Positions 17,169 to 28,800 of a DNA stretch of 64,000 nt are shown one piece after another. The stretch spans positions 44,468 to 108,467 of the forward strand of contig URDN01000004.1 of assembly GCA_900546495.1 (NCBI GenBank). The letters run 5' to 3'. Origin of the DNA: an uncultured Lachnospiraceae bacterium. GTDB taxonomy: Bacteria > Bacillota > Clostridia > Lachnospirales > Lachnospiraceae. Each line of letters opens with the position of its first letter. Within the stretch, counting starts at the first letter, position 1. Position numbers and translations under genes: made by a program. The notes beneath the pieces are model-generated. The model saw only the letters and a list, made by a program, of their open reading frames with translations, was not told the DNA's origin and did not search any database.

Positions 17169-17348
17169 ATCTCAGTCGAGAAGACTCCCACTTCTGCAAG
17201 TGGTGAGTAATAACAAGTCTTTCTCAGTGGGAGTACAATCTCCGACTGAGATAAACGCTCCGCGAGGATGTGCAGTGATTCTGAGAAGAATATGTCAGCT
17301 TTCGCTGACCAGAATCACGCACCAAGTCTCACGTGCGTTCGACTTGAA
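17169..17348 (+). repeat. Dispersed two-module stem-loop repeat, copy R3
   Basis: Full-length 180 bp copy, differing from R2 at only a handful of bases. It lies between the kinase-like gene and the AraC gene, ending 46 bp before the GTG start, so it may form part of that gene's leader. Confidence 0.88.
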
Positions 17349-17393
17349 ATCATGCGGGCATTGTAAATAAGACCGCCAGAGAAAGGATCGTTT

Positions 17394-18620
17394 GTGGGGG
17401 AGTTATTTTTAGGAACACAGCTCGTAAAACTGATGAAAGCATCTATTTGCAGGTATGATGCCAGTACGGGATATTGTCAGAATTTTGGCGAGAAGCAGGA
17501 AGCATACATGGCTTCGGAAGAACAGAAGAAGATTTTGGAAGATTGCTTTCAATTGCAGCATGGTGAATATCCGAACATTTATATGCTGGAATCTGACATT
17601 CTGGTGGCAGAGATTTCGCATGAGGATGCGCCGAATGTATGGAACTTGTTTGGACCGATTATTCTGGCACCAACGTCGGAAAAACGCTTTACTCATGCGA
17701 ACAAGAAGTATCACATGTTGAAAAAAGCCGGATTGAACCTGCAGATGTGTGAGCTGGATACCTTTGTGACGGGTATTTTACTGTGCTTTTATTTCCTTAC
17801 CGGCAGAGAATTGAGTGTGGCAGAGTTCTGGGCACATAATAAAGAATCTATGCCAAAGGTTGTAGGCGCCCGGGAAGAGATGGTGAAGAATCTGTTTCGG
17901 TATCAGGAAAAAGAAGGGGTTGGCTTGCACAATCCTTATGAACAGGAACAGCGGGAACAGGAAGCAATCCGACATGGTGATATTGCGGCATTGAACCGAA
18001 GCATCTCAGAGACCTATGAAGGACAGATTGGGCGACTGGCAAAAGATTCGCTGCGCCATCACAAAAATGTGGCAGTCGGAAATATTACACTGGCATCCAG
18101 AACGGCAGTAGAGGCTGGCGTCAGTGTGGAAAAATCTTTTACTATGGCAGATAATTTTATCCAACAGATAGAAGAAATTGATAATGTAGTGGAAGTAGAG
18201 GCATTTAAGCGTGAAGCACAACGACTTTATGCGGCAGCTGTTGCCGAAGAACAGAAGACAGAGCAGTCAGGATATAAAAATCCATTGGTGGGTGAAGTAA
18301 AGGATTATATCTTCCGACATTTTCATGATTCGATTCAGATTACGGATATTGCAAAACATCTGAATGTGAATCCGGATTACCTGTCACATCTGTTTAAAAA
18401 GCAGGAAAATATCACCATCAAGCGGTATATTCTGAAGGAGAAGATCCGAAGGAGCAGGAATCTGTTGCAGTATTCGGATTATTCGATTCAGGAGATCAGT
18501 TTTTATCTGGGATTTAGTTCCCAGAGCCATTTCTGCAAGGTGTTTCAGGAGATGACCGGAGAGACGCCGGGACGCTACCGGAAGCAGTTTGTACATCGTA
18601 CGAAGTGGAAGATTGTGTAA
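17394..18620 (+). CDS. AraC-family regulator, probable activator of the arabinogalactan enzymes
   Basis: 408 aa, GTG start with AAAGGA eight bases upstream. The first ~290 residues are a sensor region with no confident family; it contains GPIILAPTSEKRFTHANKKYH and a long helical part. Residues ~300-405 are the AraC DNA-binding domain (ITDIAKHLNVNPDYLSHLFKKQ and IQEISFYLGFSSQSHFCKVFQ), close to the YesN type. It lies directly upstream of, and in the same direction as, the two giant glycosidase genes. The shared leader of those genes contains an inverted repeat that could be its target. That regulatory link is inferred from position only. Confidence 0.88.
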   Translation: MGELFLGTQLVKLMKASICRYDASTGYCQNFGEKQEAYMASEEQKKILEDCFQLQHGEYPNIYMLESDILVAEISHEDAPNVWNLFGPIILAPTSEKRFTHANKKYHMLKKAGLNLQMCELDTFVTGILLCFYFLTGRELSVAEFWAHNKESMPKVVGAREEMVKNLFRYQEKEGVGLHNPYEQEQREQEAIRHGDIAALNRSISETYEGQIGRLAKDSLRHHKNVAVGNITLASRTAVEAGVSVEKSFTMADNFIQQIEEIDNVVEVEAFKREAQRLYAAAVAEEQKTEQSGYKNPLVGEVKDYIFRHFHDSIQITDIAKHLNVNPDYLSHLFKKQENITIKRYILKEKIRRSRNLLQYSDYSIQEISFYLGFSSQSHFCKVFQEMTGETPGRYRKQFVHRTKWKIV

Positions 18621-18632
18621 AAAAGAAATAAG

Positions 18633-18730
18633 AAATATAAAAAACAGCTAAGATAATTGATATATTTTGGCTGTTTTTTATTTTATACTGGATATTAAGG
18701 TAGGGAGTTTTTCTTATATCCCCAAAGAAA
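18633..18730 (+). promoter_or_regulatory. Shared glycosidase leader, copy 1 (terminator-like hairpin plus TATACT)
   Basis: Stem AAAAAACAGCTAAGATA (18639-18655) / TATTTTGGCTGTTTTTT (18663-18679), then TTTTATACTGG. It is homologous over about 100 bp to 25679-25790. Where the stems differ the changes keep pairing (A-U to G-C, and two G-U wobbles), suggesting an RNA hairpin under selection. It can end the AraC transcript, and TATACT (18684-18689) may be a -10 for the enzyme gene. No good -35 is visible, as in activator-dependent promoters. Confidence 0.6.
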
Positions 18731-18766
18731 AGTAAAACTGCCAAAACGAGGAGGAGGAGAGATCAC

Positions 18767-21271
18767 ATGAAAAGGATGAGACAATTTGCAAGTCTGATCG
18801 CGGCAGCGGCTATGGTTGTCACCAGTGTTCCGATGAACGGCTGGACGGTACAGGCACAGGCAGCAACCACACCGACAGTAGATACTACGGTTAAACTGAA
18901 ACCGGCGGAAGCATCTACATTCAATGATACGAATAAGGATGGACTTGGCGAATTTCAGGGATGGGGCACATCCCTGTGCTGGTGGGCAAATCGAATCGGT
19001 TACAGTGACAAATTAACAGAGCAGGCAGCAAACCTGTTTTTCAGTGCGGATGGACTGAACATGAACATCGGTCGTTATAATATTGGCGGCGGTGATGATG
19101 TAGCAGATACTGTGACTACTACAAAGGTACCGGTAAATGAGAATGCAACATTTTATGATCTGGCAGCAGGAACGTATACTTACAATGGAACAAGTGGAAA
19201 AGCAGAGACATATACCAAAATGAAGGATATGACTTATTCCCGTTCCGATGCTGAGTTCGGAATTACCAAAGGGGAGAAAGTTGGTTCTTTCAACAAACTT
19301 GGCTGGATCAATAAACTTGACGATGCTGCTGGTTCAGGCGATAATCTGCGTTATAACGTAAACGTAGAAGAAGCTGGTGAATATACCGTAAAACTTCTGC
19401 TGACACTGGAAGGAACAAACAGCAGAGATGTGGCAATCCGTGTTAATGACGACAGCACTCAGGATAAAGTTATTTCTTCAAGTGACATTAATAGCAGTAT
19501 TATTGCAGAGGGTACCAATAACGGAAGCCATTGTATGCTGTTTTGCGTAACAATTTCCGGAGTACAGTTAAAGAAAGGTGAAAATACCATTAACATTGCC
19601 GGAAAGTCTGACTGGACACTGGATTTTGTCAAGATGGCAGTCGTAAAGACTTCTGATCTGGCAGAACTTCCGGAAGAAGATGAGTTTTTACATCAGTCAC
19701 ACATCGTTCGTTCCGATGGTGGCGTTCCGGGATATGCAACAGAAGTTACTAAAATTGATACAACAAAGCATGACATCAGTTATTACGCTGATAAAAATAA
19801 TTTTGATCAGTACGACGAGGACTGCGGTTATGCATGGAAGTATGACTGGACAGCAGATCAGAATCAGGTCAACGTACTGAAAGCAGTTGCAAAAGCCAGC
19901 GGAAATGATTTCATCGCAGAGGCATTCTCCAATTCACCGCCATATTTTATGACAGTCAGCGGATGCTCCTCAGGAAATACAAATTCATCCCAAGACAATC
20001 TGCGTGCTGATTCTGTCAATGCATTTGCAAAATATATGGCAGATGTTATGGAACACTGGCAGGAAGAAGGCGTGATTAACTTCCAGAGTGTAGATCCGAT
20101 GAATGAGCCTTATACAGATTATTGGGGTGCAAACAGTAACAAGCAGGAAGGCTGCCATTTTGATCAGGGAGAATCTCAGTCAAGAGTATTGGTAGCGTTA
20201 AATAAAGAACTGCAGAACAGAGAAAGTCTGAAAGGTGTAATCATCAGTGGTACGGATGAGACAAGCATTGATACACAGATTACTTCTTATAATAAATTAA
20301 CAGATGAAGCAAAAAATGTTATTTCCAGAATTGATACCCATACTTATAGTGGATCCAATCGTTCCGGATTAAAAGAAACAGCACAAAATGCTGGAAAGAA
20401 TCTGTGGATGTCTGAGGTAGACGGCGCTTACACTGCAGGAAGCAATGCCGGCGAAATGACCGCTGCACTTGGTCTGGCACAGCGTATGATGACAGATGTC
20501 AACGGACTGGAGGCTTCTGCATGGATCCTCTGGAATGCCATTGATATGCATGCAGACAGTAGCGAATATGGTCAGAAGTGGATAAATAAAGGAAGCGAAA
20601 ACGACTATCTGACTATGACAGATCTGGAAAAAGCATGGAAATCCCAGAGCTCCAATGGTTACTGGGGAATCGCAGCTGCAGATCACAATAATAATGAAAT
20701 CGTACTGAGCCAGAAATACTATGCATACGGACAGTTTTCAAGATATATTCGTCCGGGCGATACCATCATTGGATCTGACCAGGAAGGAAAAACACTGGCA
20801 GCATATGATGTGGATGGAAATAAAGCAATTATCGTTGCGATCAATACATCCAGCTCCGATCAGACTTGGGAATTTGACATGTCCGGTTTTGAAGAAATGG
20901 GAAATAAAGTTACTGCAATCCGTACAAGCGGAGATCTGAAAACCGGTGAGCACTGGAAAGATGTAACCAAGAGTGACAACATTGTTGTAGATGCAGATGA
21001 ACAGTGCTTTACAGCAACGATGAAAGGCAATTCCATTACTACTTATATCGTAGAAGGTGTGAATGGAATCAAAGATACTTCAGATGATAACACAGCGGAA
21101 AAACCGGAAGTAAGACAGATTGCAATTGCAAAAAATCAGGTAACCGGAAGTGCACCGTGGAACAATGGTACCACAAATGTGGCATCTGATGTTGTAGATA
21201 ATAATTACGGTACATTCTTTGATGGTGTCAGCAATGGATATGTTACCTTAGATCTTGGTCAGGAGACATAG
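18767..21271 (+). CDS. GH30 glycosidase (probable endo-beta-1,6-galactanase), ends at an in-frame TAG
   Basis: 834 aa with GAGGAGGAGAG before the start and a signal peptide ending near VQAQAA (residue ~33). GH30 fold: FQGWGTSLCWWANRIG near residue 62, the acid/base Glu447 in DPMNEP and the nucleophile Glu550 in WMSEVDG. A ~150-residue carbohydrate-binding-like domain (about 140-295) is inserted between the first and later GH30 strands. A GH30 C-terminal beta domain ends near 770. The last ~50 residues begin an F5/8 type C domain, cut at codon 835. The GWGTSLCWW signature is typical of GH30 enzymes on beta-1,6-galactan side chains of type II arabinogalactan. The catalytic part is complete, so the truncated product could still be a secreted enzyme without its wall anchor. 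Confidence 0.85.
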   Translation: MKRMRQFASLIAAAAMVVTSVPMNGWTVQAQAATTPTVDTTVKLKPAEASTFNDTNKDGLGEFQGWGTSLCWWANRIGYSDKLTEQAANLFFSADGLNMNIGRYNIGGGDDVADTVTTTKVPVNENATFYDLAAGTYTYNGTSGKAETYTKMKDMTYSRSDAEFGITKGEKVGSFNKLGWINKLDDAAGSGDNLRYNVNVEEAGEYTVKLLLTLEGTNSRDVAIRVNDDSTQDKVISSSDINSSIIAEGTNNGSHCMLFCVTISGVQLKKGENTINIAGKSDWTLDFVKMAVVKTSDLAELPEEDEFLHQSHIVRSDGGVPGYATEVTKIDTTKHDISYYADKNNFDQYDEDCGYAWKYDWTADQNQVNVLKAVAKASGNDFIAEAFSNSPPYFMTVSGCSSGNTNSSQDNLRADSVNAFAKYMADVMEHWQEEGVINFQSVDPMNEPYTDYWGANSNKQEGCHFDQGESQSRVLVALNKELQNRESLKGVIISGTDETSIDTQITSYNKLTDEAKNVISRIDTHTYSGSNRSGLKETAQNAGKNLWMSEVDGAYTAGSNAGEMTAALGLAQRMMTDVNGLEASAWILWNAIDMHADSSEYGQKWINKGSENDYLTMTDLEKAWKSQSSNGYWGIAAADHNNNEIVLSQKYYAYGQFSRYIRPGDTIIGSDQEGKTLAAYDVDGNKAIIVAINTSSSDQTWEFDMSGFEEMGNKVTAIRTSGDLKTGEHWKDVTKSDNIVVDADEQCFTATMKGNSITTYIVEGVNGIKDTSDDNTAEKPEVRQIAIAKNQVTGSAPWNNGTTNVASDVVDNNYGTFFDGVSNGYVTLDLGQET
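21269..21271 (+). other. In-frame TAG within a single 2,294-codon frame
   Basis: The frame continues open to 25651 and the F5/8 type C domain runs straight through the stop (VTLDLGQET, stop, IGAIAYAPRTGYASRC). A single substitution from CAG, AAG, GAG, TAT, TAC or TGG would give it. Other genes here end normally in TAG, so general recoding is unlikely. Confidence 0.9.
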
Positions 21272-24200
21272 ATCGGTGCTATCGCTTATGCACCGCGAAC
21301 AGGTTATGCAAGTCGTTGTGTCGGTGCTGTGATTTCCGGATCAAATGACGGAGAAAACTGGACGGATCTGTACACGATTTCTTCCACACCGGCAGAAAAA
21401 CAAGATACTATGGTATATTATACCGATTTTAAGACAACCGGTGTACCATCTTATCGTTATATTAAATATTCTGTTGATGCCAATGGTAACTGTAACCTGT
21501 CTGAGTTAAAAGTATATGAACTGACAGATGCAATTGCAACCAGTATGACAGCACATTATGATATGTCCGTATCGGAAGGAAAATTAACAGATGTGTCCGG
21601 AAAAGGCAACGATGCAGCGTTACATGATATTGATGAGAGCAGCGTAGCTACTTATGGAAAAGAAAGCGTATTGCAGTTTAAGAAAGATGGATATGCGGAC
21701 ATTCCGGCAGGTTTGGCTGGAACAGACGGTAAATTCACTGTTCAGGCAACTTTCAGTACGCAGACACAGGCAGATCATTGGCTGTGGTGTTTTGGAAGAA
21801 CCGTTTCTACATGGCCAAATGTGGATAATTATTTGTTTGTTGGTGTAGATTCTAACCAGGATAGTTATAAAGGAAATACAATTGCGGCGATTAGTGCTGG
21901 TGGCGAGTCAAGAATGCCGGCACCGGCAACCACTCCGGGCGCTGGTTATACAACAGTAACACTTGTATCTGATGGAACGAATCTGTATATGTACATGGAT
22001 GGAACATTAGTATCTACACTGAAGAATCATGGTAAAGACATTACAAAAATTATTCCGGCAAGTGGTGAACTTGGATTTATCGGAAAATCTCTGTATAGTC
22101 CGGATCCGTTACTGACAGCAAACGTAGCTGATATGAAATTCTGGAACACAGCATTAACAGAGGAAGCTGTACAGAAAGTTCTTCCGACCACAGCAGAGAA
22201 GAAGAAAATGGTTCTGGCAGATATCCGCAAAGCTGTATTAAACGGAAATGCTTCAGCATCAGAAGTAACAAAAGATATCGCATTACCAACTTCCATTGAC
22301 GGATATGATCTGATATGGACTGTTCCGGAAAATGATGCAATCACATCAGATGGAAAAGTAACCGTTCAGGATGATGATGTATATGTAAGCCTTAAAGTCG
22401 CTTATGGCGATCAGACTGCAAGCATCAGTCTGAAAGTTCCGGGTGAGAACATTGAATCTACCATGAACGAAGCACTTGCAAGTGTAGATATTCCGAACAA
22501 AGATGATGTACGTGGAAATATCACACTTCCAACAGAAAAAAATGGTGTCAAAATTACATGGACAACGGATCATCCGGAAATCGTAGATGTGGCTGCACAT
22601 GACAATGGCGGTTACGACGCAACACCGGCAGGTACTGTTACAAGACCGGAAAAAGACACAACGGTCAAAATGACAGCAACACTTTCCTATAAAGGAAAAG
22701 AAGCTGTAAAAGAGATTGAGATTCAGGTAAAAGCAGCAGCAAAAGAAATCAAAGATTCTGATTATACCGATTACTTCTTTGCATATTTTGCAGGAGAAGG
22801 ATATTCCGATGGCGAGCAGATTTACTTTGCATCCAGTCATGACGGAATGAACTGGGATGATCTGAACAACAATAACCCGGTACTGACTTCTACACTGGGC
22901 GAGAAAGGTGTACGCGATCCGTTCATTATCCGCTCTCCGGAAGGCGATAAATTCTATCTGATCGCAACAGATCTGAAGATTAATGGCGGAAACGGATGGG
23001 ATGCTGCACAGAACAGCGGAAGTCAGAGCCTGATGATCTGGGAATCTACTGATCTGGTAAACTGGTCTGATCAGAGAATGGTAGAAATATCTGCAGATAT
23101 TGATGCAGGATGTACCTGGGCACCGGAAGCGACTTACGATGCAAAAACAGGGGAATATGTTGTATACTGGGCATCCAGAACACCGAATGTGGATACAAAA
23201 CAGCGTCTGTATTATGCAAAGACAAGAGATTTCTATACATTTACAAAACCGGAACTGTATATTGAGAAAGATCAGTCCAGCATTGATACAACCATGATTG
23301 ACAACAATGGTACCTACTACAGATTTACCAAAAACGAAGGTGACAGCACAAATGAACTTGGTGCAAAAACCAAGACAATCTTCTTAGAGAAGAGCAACAG
23401 TGTATTAGGTACATTTGAACAGATTAAATCTGACTCCCTGAACAGCAATCAGTATGTAGAGGGACCGACCATCTTTAAACTGAATCAGGATGATGCAACA
23501 ACAGATACATGGTGTCTGCTGGTAGATGATTTTGGCGGCAGCGGATATTATCCATTAATCACAACTGATCTGGAAAGTGGAGAATTCACAAAACCAGAGA
23601 CTGGTACATACAAGATGCCAAGCCGTGCAAGACATGGTACACCGATCCGTGTAACTGCAGATGAGTATAATGCAATCATGAAAGCATATGGTACACCGGA
23701 AACAGTGAACACCACAGGAACACTTGGCGAGACACCGGAACTTCCGGAGACAGTAGCTATTGGCGGAACACAGGTAAAAGTATCATGGAACTTAGATGGT
23801 GTAGACTTCAATAATGTAAATCCGTACAGCTATGTAACAGTTAATGGCACTACAGAAACCGGAAAAACAGCAACAGCAAGTATTCAGATGATTCCGAAAA
23901 ATGTAGAGTATATGATCGACAGCAACAATACTGACTCTACTACATGGGAAAATGTAAAATCTGCAAGCAAAAAACTGCTGAATAAAGATGCGGCAGATCA
24001 GGCTAAGACAGAGGATAACAGCTGGGGTTACACAAGTGTTGTAGGTGACTCCGGAGATATCAAAGGTTTCGGTCAGTCAAGTGTATCTGATCCATATACA
24101 GGCGGCTGGTGGGCACGCAGCGGAAAGAACATTACCTATCAGGTAACACTTCCGGCAGGTGACCATGAGATCATGCTTGGAAACACCGGTTGGTGGAGCA

Positions 24201-25651
24201 TGAACCGTGAGATGGACGTATATTACTCTGTAGATGGATCTGACGAAACAAAACTCTGTGATTTTGATGCAGTAAAGAGTGCAGAGTCTTACGCAAAAGG
24301 AACCATTTCTCTGACAGAAAGATCTGTTGTGACTCTGACTGTGAAAAAAGAAAAAGAAACAAGTGGTGATCCGATTTTAAGCTGGATCAGTATCTCAGAT
24401 GTAACAAAACGTGATATTGCTGATCTGCAGAAAGCATACGATGCTGTAAAAGGAATGCAGGAAAATAAAGCAAACTATACGGCAGGCAGCTATGCAGTGT
24501 TCAAAGCAGCATTGAAAGCAGCAGAAAGCTTACTGGAGGATCCGACCACCCAGGATGAAATCAATGCAGCAACTGAAAAACTGTGGGATGCAGCAGGAAG
24601 TATGGTAGATATCAGCGAATTAAGAAGTCTCTATAATGAGAACAAAGATATCGCAGGCGATGCTTATACGGCAGACAGCTACAAAGTATACACAGATGCA
24701 CTTGCAGCAGCAGAAGCAGTTCTTGCTAACGATGATGCAACAGATGAAGATGTGGCAGATGCTATATCAGAACTGACGAATGCAGTAAATGGTCTGGTTA
24801 AGAAACCTGTTGAGCCGACACCGGGTGAGAAACATGCAGATGGTCTCTCCGATGTAAAAGATGCAGATGGCAACTGGTATTACTACAAAGACAACAAAGT
24901 AGCAACCGACGTAACAACCGTCGCAAAGAACAAAAACGGTTGGTACTATGTGAAGAACGGTAAAGTTGATTTTACTTATACCGGATTCGCTTCCAACGAA
25001 AAAGGTGACTGGTATGTCAAAGACGGATGTGTGAAATTTGATGTAAATGATGTTATCAAAGATACAACCGGAGCATTAAGCAGAGGAACCTGGTATTATG
25101 TAACAGGCAGCAAAGTAACTTATACCAATACCGTAGCGAAGAATGCAAACGGCTGGTGGAAGATCACAAACGGAAAAGTAGATTTTAATTACACTGGAGT
25201 AGCCAAGAACCAGAACGGCTGGTGGCGCATTGTTAATGGTAAAGTAGACTTCAACTGCAACAGCGTAGAGAAAAACGAAAACGGCTGGGGGTACATCCGT
25301 GGCGGAAAAGTAGATTTCTCCTACACAGGAATTGCAAAAAATGCAAACGGCTGGTGGCGTATCGTTAATGGTAAAGTAGACTTTAACTGCAACAGCGTAG
25401 AGAAAAACGAAAATGGCTGGTGGTACATCCGTGGCGGAAAAGTAGATTTCTCTTACACTGGAGTAGCCAAGAATGCAAACGGCTGGTGGAAAATTGAAAA
25501 TGGTAAAGTAAACTTCAACTTCAACGGCATGGCACAGAACAACAACGGCTGGTGGTATCTCCGTGGAGGAAAAGTAGATTTTTCCTATAACGGTTATGCA
25601 AACATTCGTGGTGTCAGATGCAAAATTGTCAATGGAAAAGCAATGATCTAG
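21272..25651 (+). pseudogene. Downstream part of the GH30-GH43 gene: CBM32-like, LamG, Ig-like, GH43, FIVAR and NGWW repeats
   Basis: Continues the frame of the GH30 part. Order: rest of the F5/8C domain (to ~21525), a LamG-like jelly roll (~21540-22160), two Ig-like domains (~22200-22730), a five-blade GH43 domain (~22750-23690), a CBM6-like domain (~23900-24410), two FIVAR helical domains (~24415-24800) and ten wall-binding repeats. GH43 acids are visible: Asp in GVRDPFI (codon 22916), Asp in SIDTTMI (23285) and Glu in VEGPTIF (23459). An alpha-L-arabinofuranosidase is the likeliest activity. The first in-frame GTG (21329) has no Shine-Dalgarno sequence or signal peptide, so this half is probably made only by readthrough, or not at all. 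One repeat has GWG instead of GWW (25285). Confidence 0.8.
24834..25648 (+). repeat. Tandem NGWW-repeat coding DNA, copy 2
   Basis: About ten ~63 bp units, starting with the linker HADGLSDVKDADGNWYYY and ending in KIVNGKAMI. Highly similar to copies 1 and 3. Confidence 0.85.
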
Positions 25652-25678
25652 GTCTGACAAAATCACAAAAAAATCTAA

Positions 25679-25790
25679 GTAATATAAAAAACGGCTAAGA
25701 TATTCGATATATCTTAGCCGTTTTTTACTTTATACTGGTGCTTAAGAGGTGAAAGCTTATGACTTTCCCCCAGAAAGTATAAATTCATCA
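25679..25790 (+). promoter_or_regulatory. Shared glycosidase leader, copy 2
   Basis: A 17 bp perfect stem AAAAAACGGCTAAGATA (25686-25702) / TATCTTAGCCGTTTTTT (25710-25726) ends the upstream gene. It is followed by TTTATACTGG and a pyrimidine-rich CTTTCCCCC stretch, then GAGGAGGAG before the next start. Homologous to 18633-18730, with compensatory differences in the stem. Confidence 0.65.
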
Positions 25791-25808
25791 TAAAGAGGAG
25801 GAGAAAAC

Positions 25809-28800
25809 ATGGAGAATAACAAGCGTAAGCGATGGCAAAACAAAAAAGTTGTGTTATCCGGTGTATTGTCAGCAGCAATGGTATTGCAGCCGTTATCAAT
25901 GGTTACGGCAAGTGCGGCAAATGTAACAGCACCTTACGCAGCAGGTGATGCAGAAACTGGTACAGCTGATGCAAAAGATGCATTAAACCAGAAAGATGGT
26001 TTGACAGAAACAGAACTTGCAGCAAATGATTACATTCTTTATCAGGCAAACTGCGGAACATCTGATGTAACTGTGACACCATCCGGAACAAAGAACGGTT
26101 TATATCAGACAGATCTGGATCAGGCATATGGCAAAGATGATGCAGCAGGATATAGCTGGGGCTATGTGGAAGATGATACTTATTCTGCAACATCCAGAGG
26201 TGGAGACACTACCTTAAAAGGTTCTTATCGTTATCAGTCTGATAAGATTACCTATGAAGCAGGAAAATCCGGTATCGGATACGACTTTGATCTGCCGGAT
26301 GGAAAATATCAGGTAACGGTTGGTATTGATAATCCATGGAGTAAATGGGGAACCAAGCACGAAGATATTCTTCTGGAAGGTGAGAAAGTTGAATCAAATC
26401 TGACAGCAAAAGATTTCGAGAAAACTTATGATGTAACGGTTGATGACGGAACGTTAAATGTATTTGTTCAGGCAACTAGCCGTTCCAGCACAAGTGACGA
26501 TCCGGTTGTGAACTATATTACCGTAAAAGCAATTCCGAGCGGAGATAAGGTAAATGCTCTGGACATTCTGAAAGCAACGGTAGAAAGTTACAAAGAGAAA
26601 ACAGAAGGAAAGAAATATTCAACAGCAACAAAAGATGCTTTTGACAAAGCAATTTCAGATGCAGAGGCTTTGATTAAAGTTGAGTCAGCAGATGAAACAG
26701 CAATCAGCGATGCAAAAACTGCTATTGAGACAGCTTTTGATAACCTGAAAGAGATTAAAACTTATTCTTCTATTTCAGGTACAAAGGCAGAGATCATTTA
26801 TGATACCAATGGTGTAGAGATTCAGGCACATGGTGGTCAGGTGCAGAAAATTGGTGATACCTATTACTGGATTGGTGAGGACAGAACCAATGGTTACAGA
26901 CCGATGCCTGGTATCCATATGTATTCTTCCAAGGATCTGTATAACTGGAAAGATGAAGGCGTTGTCTTAAAGACCATGGATAACGAAGAACAGTTTGATA
27001 CAGACCCTTATTTCAAGAGCCTGTATGGTGATCTGACTGATCAGGAGAAGAAAGACATTTATGTGGATCTCTGGGCAGGAGATTCTGACAAGGGTTGCGT
27101 TATGGAGCGTCCGAAGATGCTTTATAATGAAAAGACAGGAAAATATGTCATCTGGTTCCATGCAGATGGAACAAGTCCGTATGCTTCTGACAGCAGCTCA
27201 AACTATGCAAAAGCAAAAGCGGGTATTGCAATTTCCGATAATGTAAACGGACCGTATAAACTGGTAGGAAGTTACATGTTGACCGCAGATCAAAGTCGTA
27301 CAAATCATGGATTTGATTCTGTGGGTGGACACGTTCGAGATATGAACCTGTTCAAAGATGATGACGGAACTGCATATGTAATGTATTCTTCTGAAGGAAA
27401 TGAAGTAATGTATATTGCAAAACTGAATGAGGAATATACAGGACTTGCAAAAGACGCAGAAGAAATGAAACTGGGAGAAGATTTCTGCATCAGCAGTACA
27501 GATTCCCGAGAAGGTCCTGCAATGTTTAAATATCAGGATAAATATTATCTGATCACATCAGGATGTACCGGATGGGCACCGAACCAGGCTGCTTATGCAG
27601 TTGCTGACAGCCCGTTAGGTCCTTGGACCAGAAAGGGTGATCCGTGTGTGGGCGACAGTGCAGGTAATACATTCTCCAGTCAGAGCACCTGTGTCATCCC
27701 GGTGGATCCTGAAAATGGAAAATTCATTTACATGGGTGATCATTGGACAGATGATAATACAAATAATCTGAGTGCTCATCCGACCTATATGTGGCTTCCA
27801 ATTGAATTTGGAATGAATGACACCATTGCACTGAAAAATTATTCAGACTGGACCTTAGAAGACCTGGAAGGAAAAGGTGCTGTCGAAGTATTATCAGATC
27901 TTCCTCAGACTGTAGCAAGCCTGACAGAGCTGAAAGCAAAACTTCCGACAGAAATTAATGTTAAATTAAGCGGAAAGACTACAGAAAATACACCGGTAAC
28001 CTGGACTGTGGATGAATCTGCAGGTGAAAGTGCGATTGGATATGTCACAGTAAGCGGTAAATTAGCCGAATTAAATAATAAAGAATTTTCTTATCAGGTA
28101 GTTTGCTGCCCGAATAATCTGGTATATTTTGCAGACTGCTATACAAACGGAGATAATACTTCTTTATTATTTAACAAACTGGATGCAAGTGCATCAGGAC
28201 TTCTTAATACCGTATCTGATCAGAAATATGGTGATGACAATGGTGTGAAATGGGGTTATACAAGTACTCCTGGCGCATCTGGCGGAAGCGCTTCTGAAGA
28301 TATGGGAAGCAAAGGTTCCGGAGAGTTCTTCGATACCGGCTGGTGGGCAACAAGTTCAGGAAAAATTGAATATGGTTTTGAGGTAGAGCCTGGAACATAC
28401 ACTGTTTCTACAGGATTTAATGAATGGTGGGGCAGTACCAGGGGCATTACGATCACTGTTTCTTCTGTAGACGAAGATGGCGAGAGTACAGTACTTGCAA
28501 GTGGAAGCGCAAGCCTTTCCTCCGGTAAGACACAGGACAGAAATAATCTGGATATTGTTGTACCGGAAGATACAGATCATATTCTTGTAACAGTTACAAA
28601 AGCTTCCGGTGGAGATCCGGTATTAAGCTGGATTGGTATTGTCCAGACAGGTATATCCACAGAGAACGTAAATCTGGTTCAGAACGGAAGTTTTGAAAAC
28701 GGAACAACCGGATGGAGTATTGGTTCGGGAGCAACGATTGTAGAAGATGAAAATGCTCCGGATGGTACACATTATCTGAGAGATAATGGAAACAAAAATT

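Noticed and set aside
21269..21271. Organism-wide recoding of TAG
   Set aside because: Several ordinary genes in the window (for example those ending at 2316, 25651 and 32168) stop at TAG where the protein family or terminator position expects an end.
21329..25651. Independent start for the GH43 half at GTG 21329
   Set aside because: No Shine-Dalgarno sequence, no signal peptide, and the start would fall inside an F5/8C domain. It is the continuation of the upstream gene.
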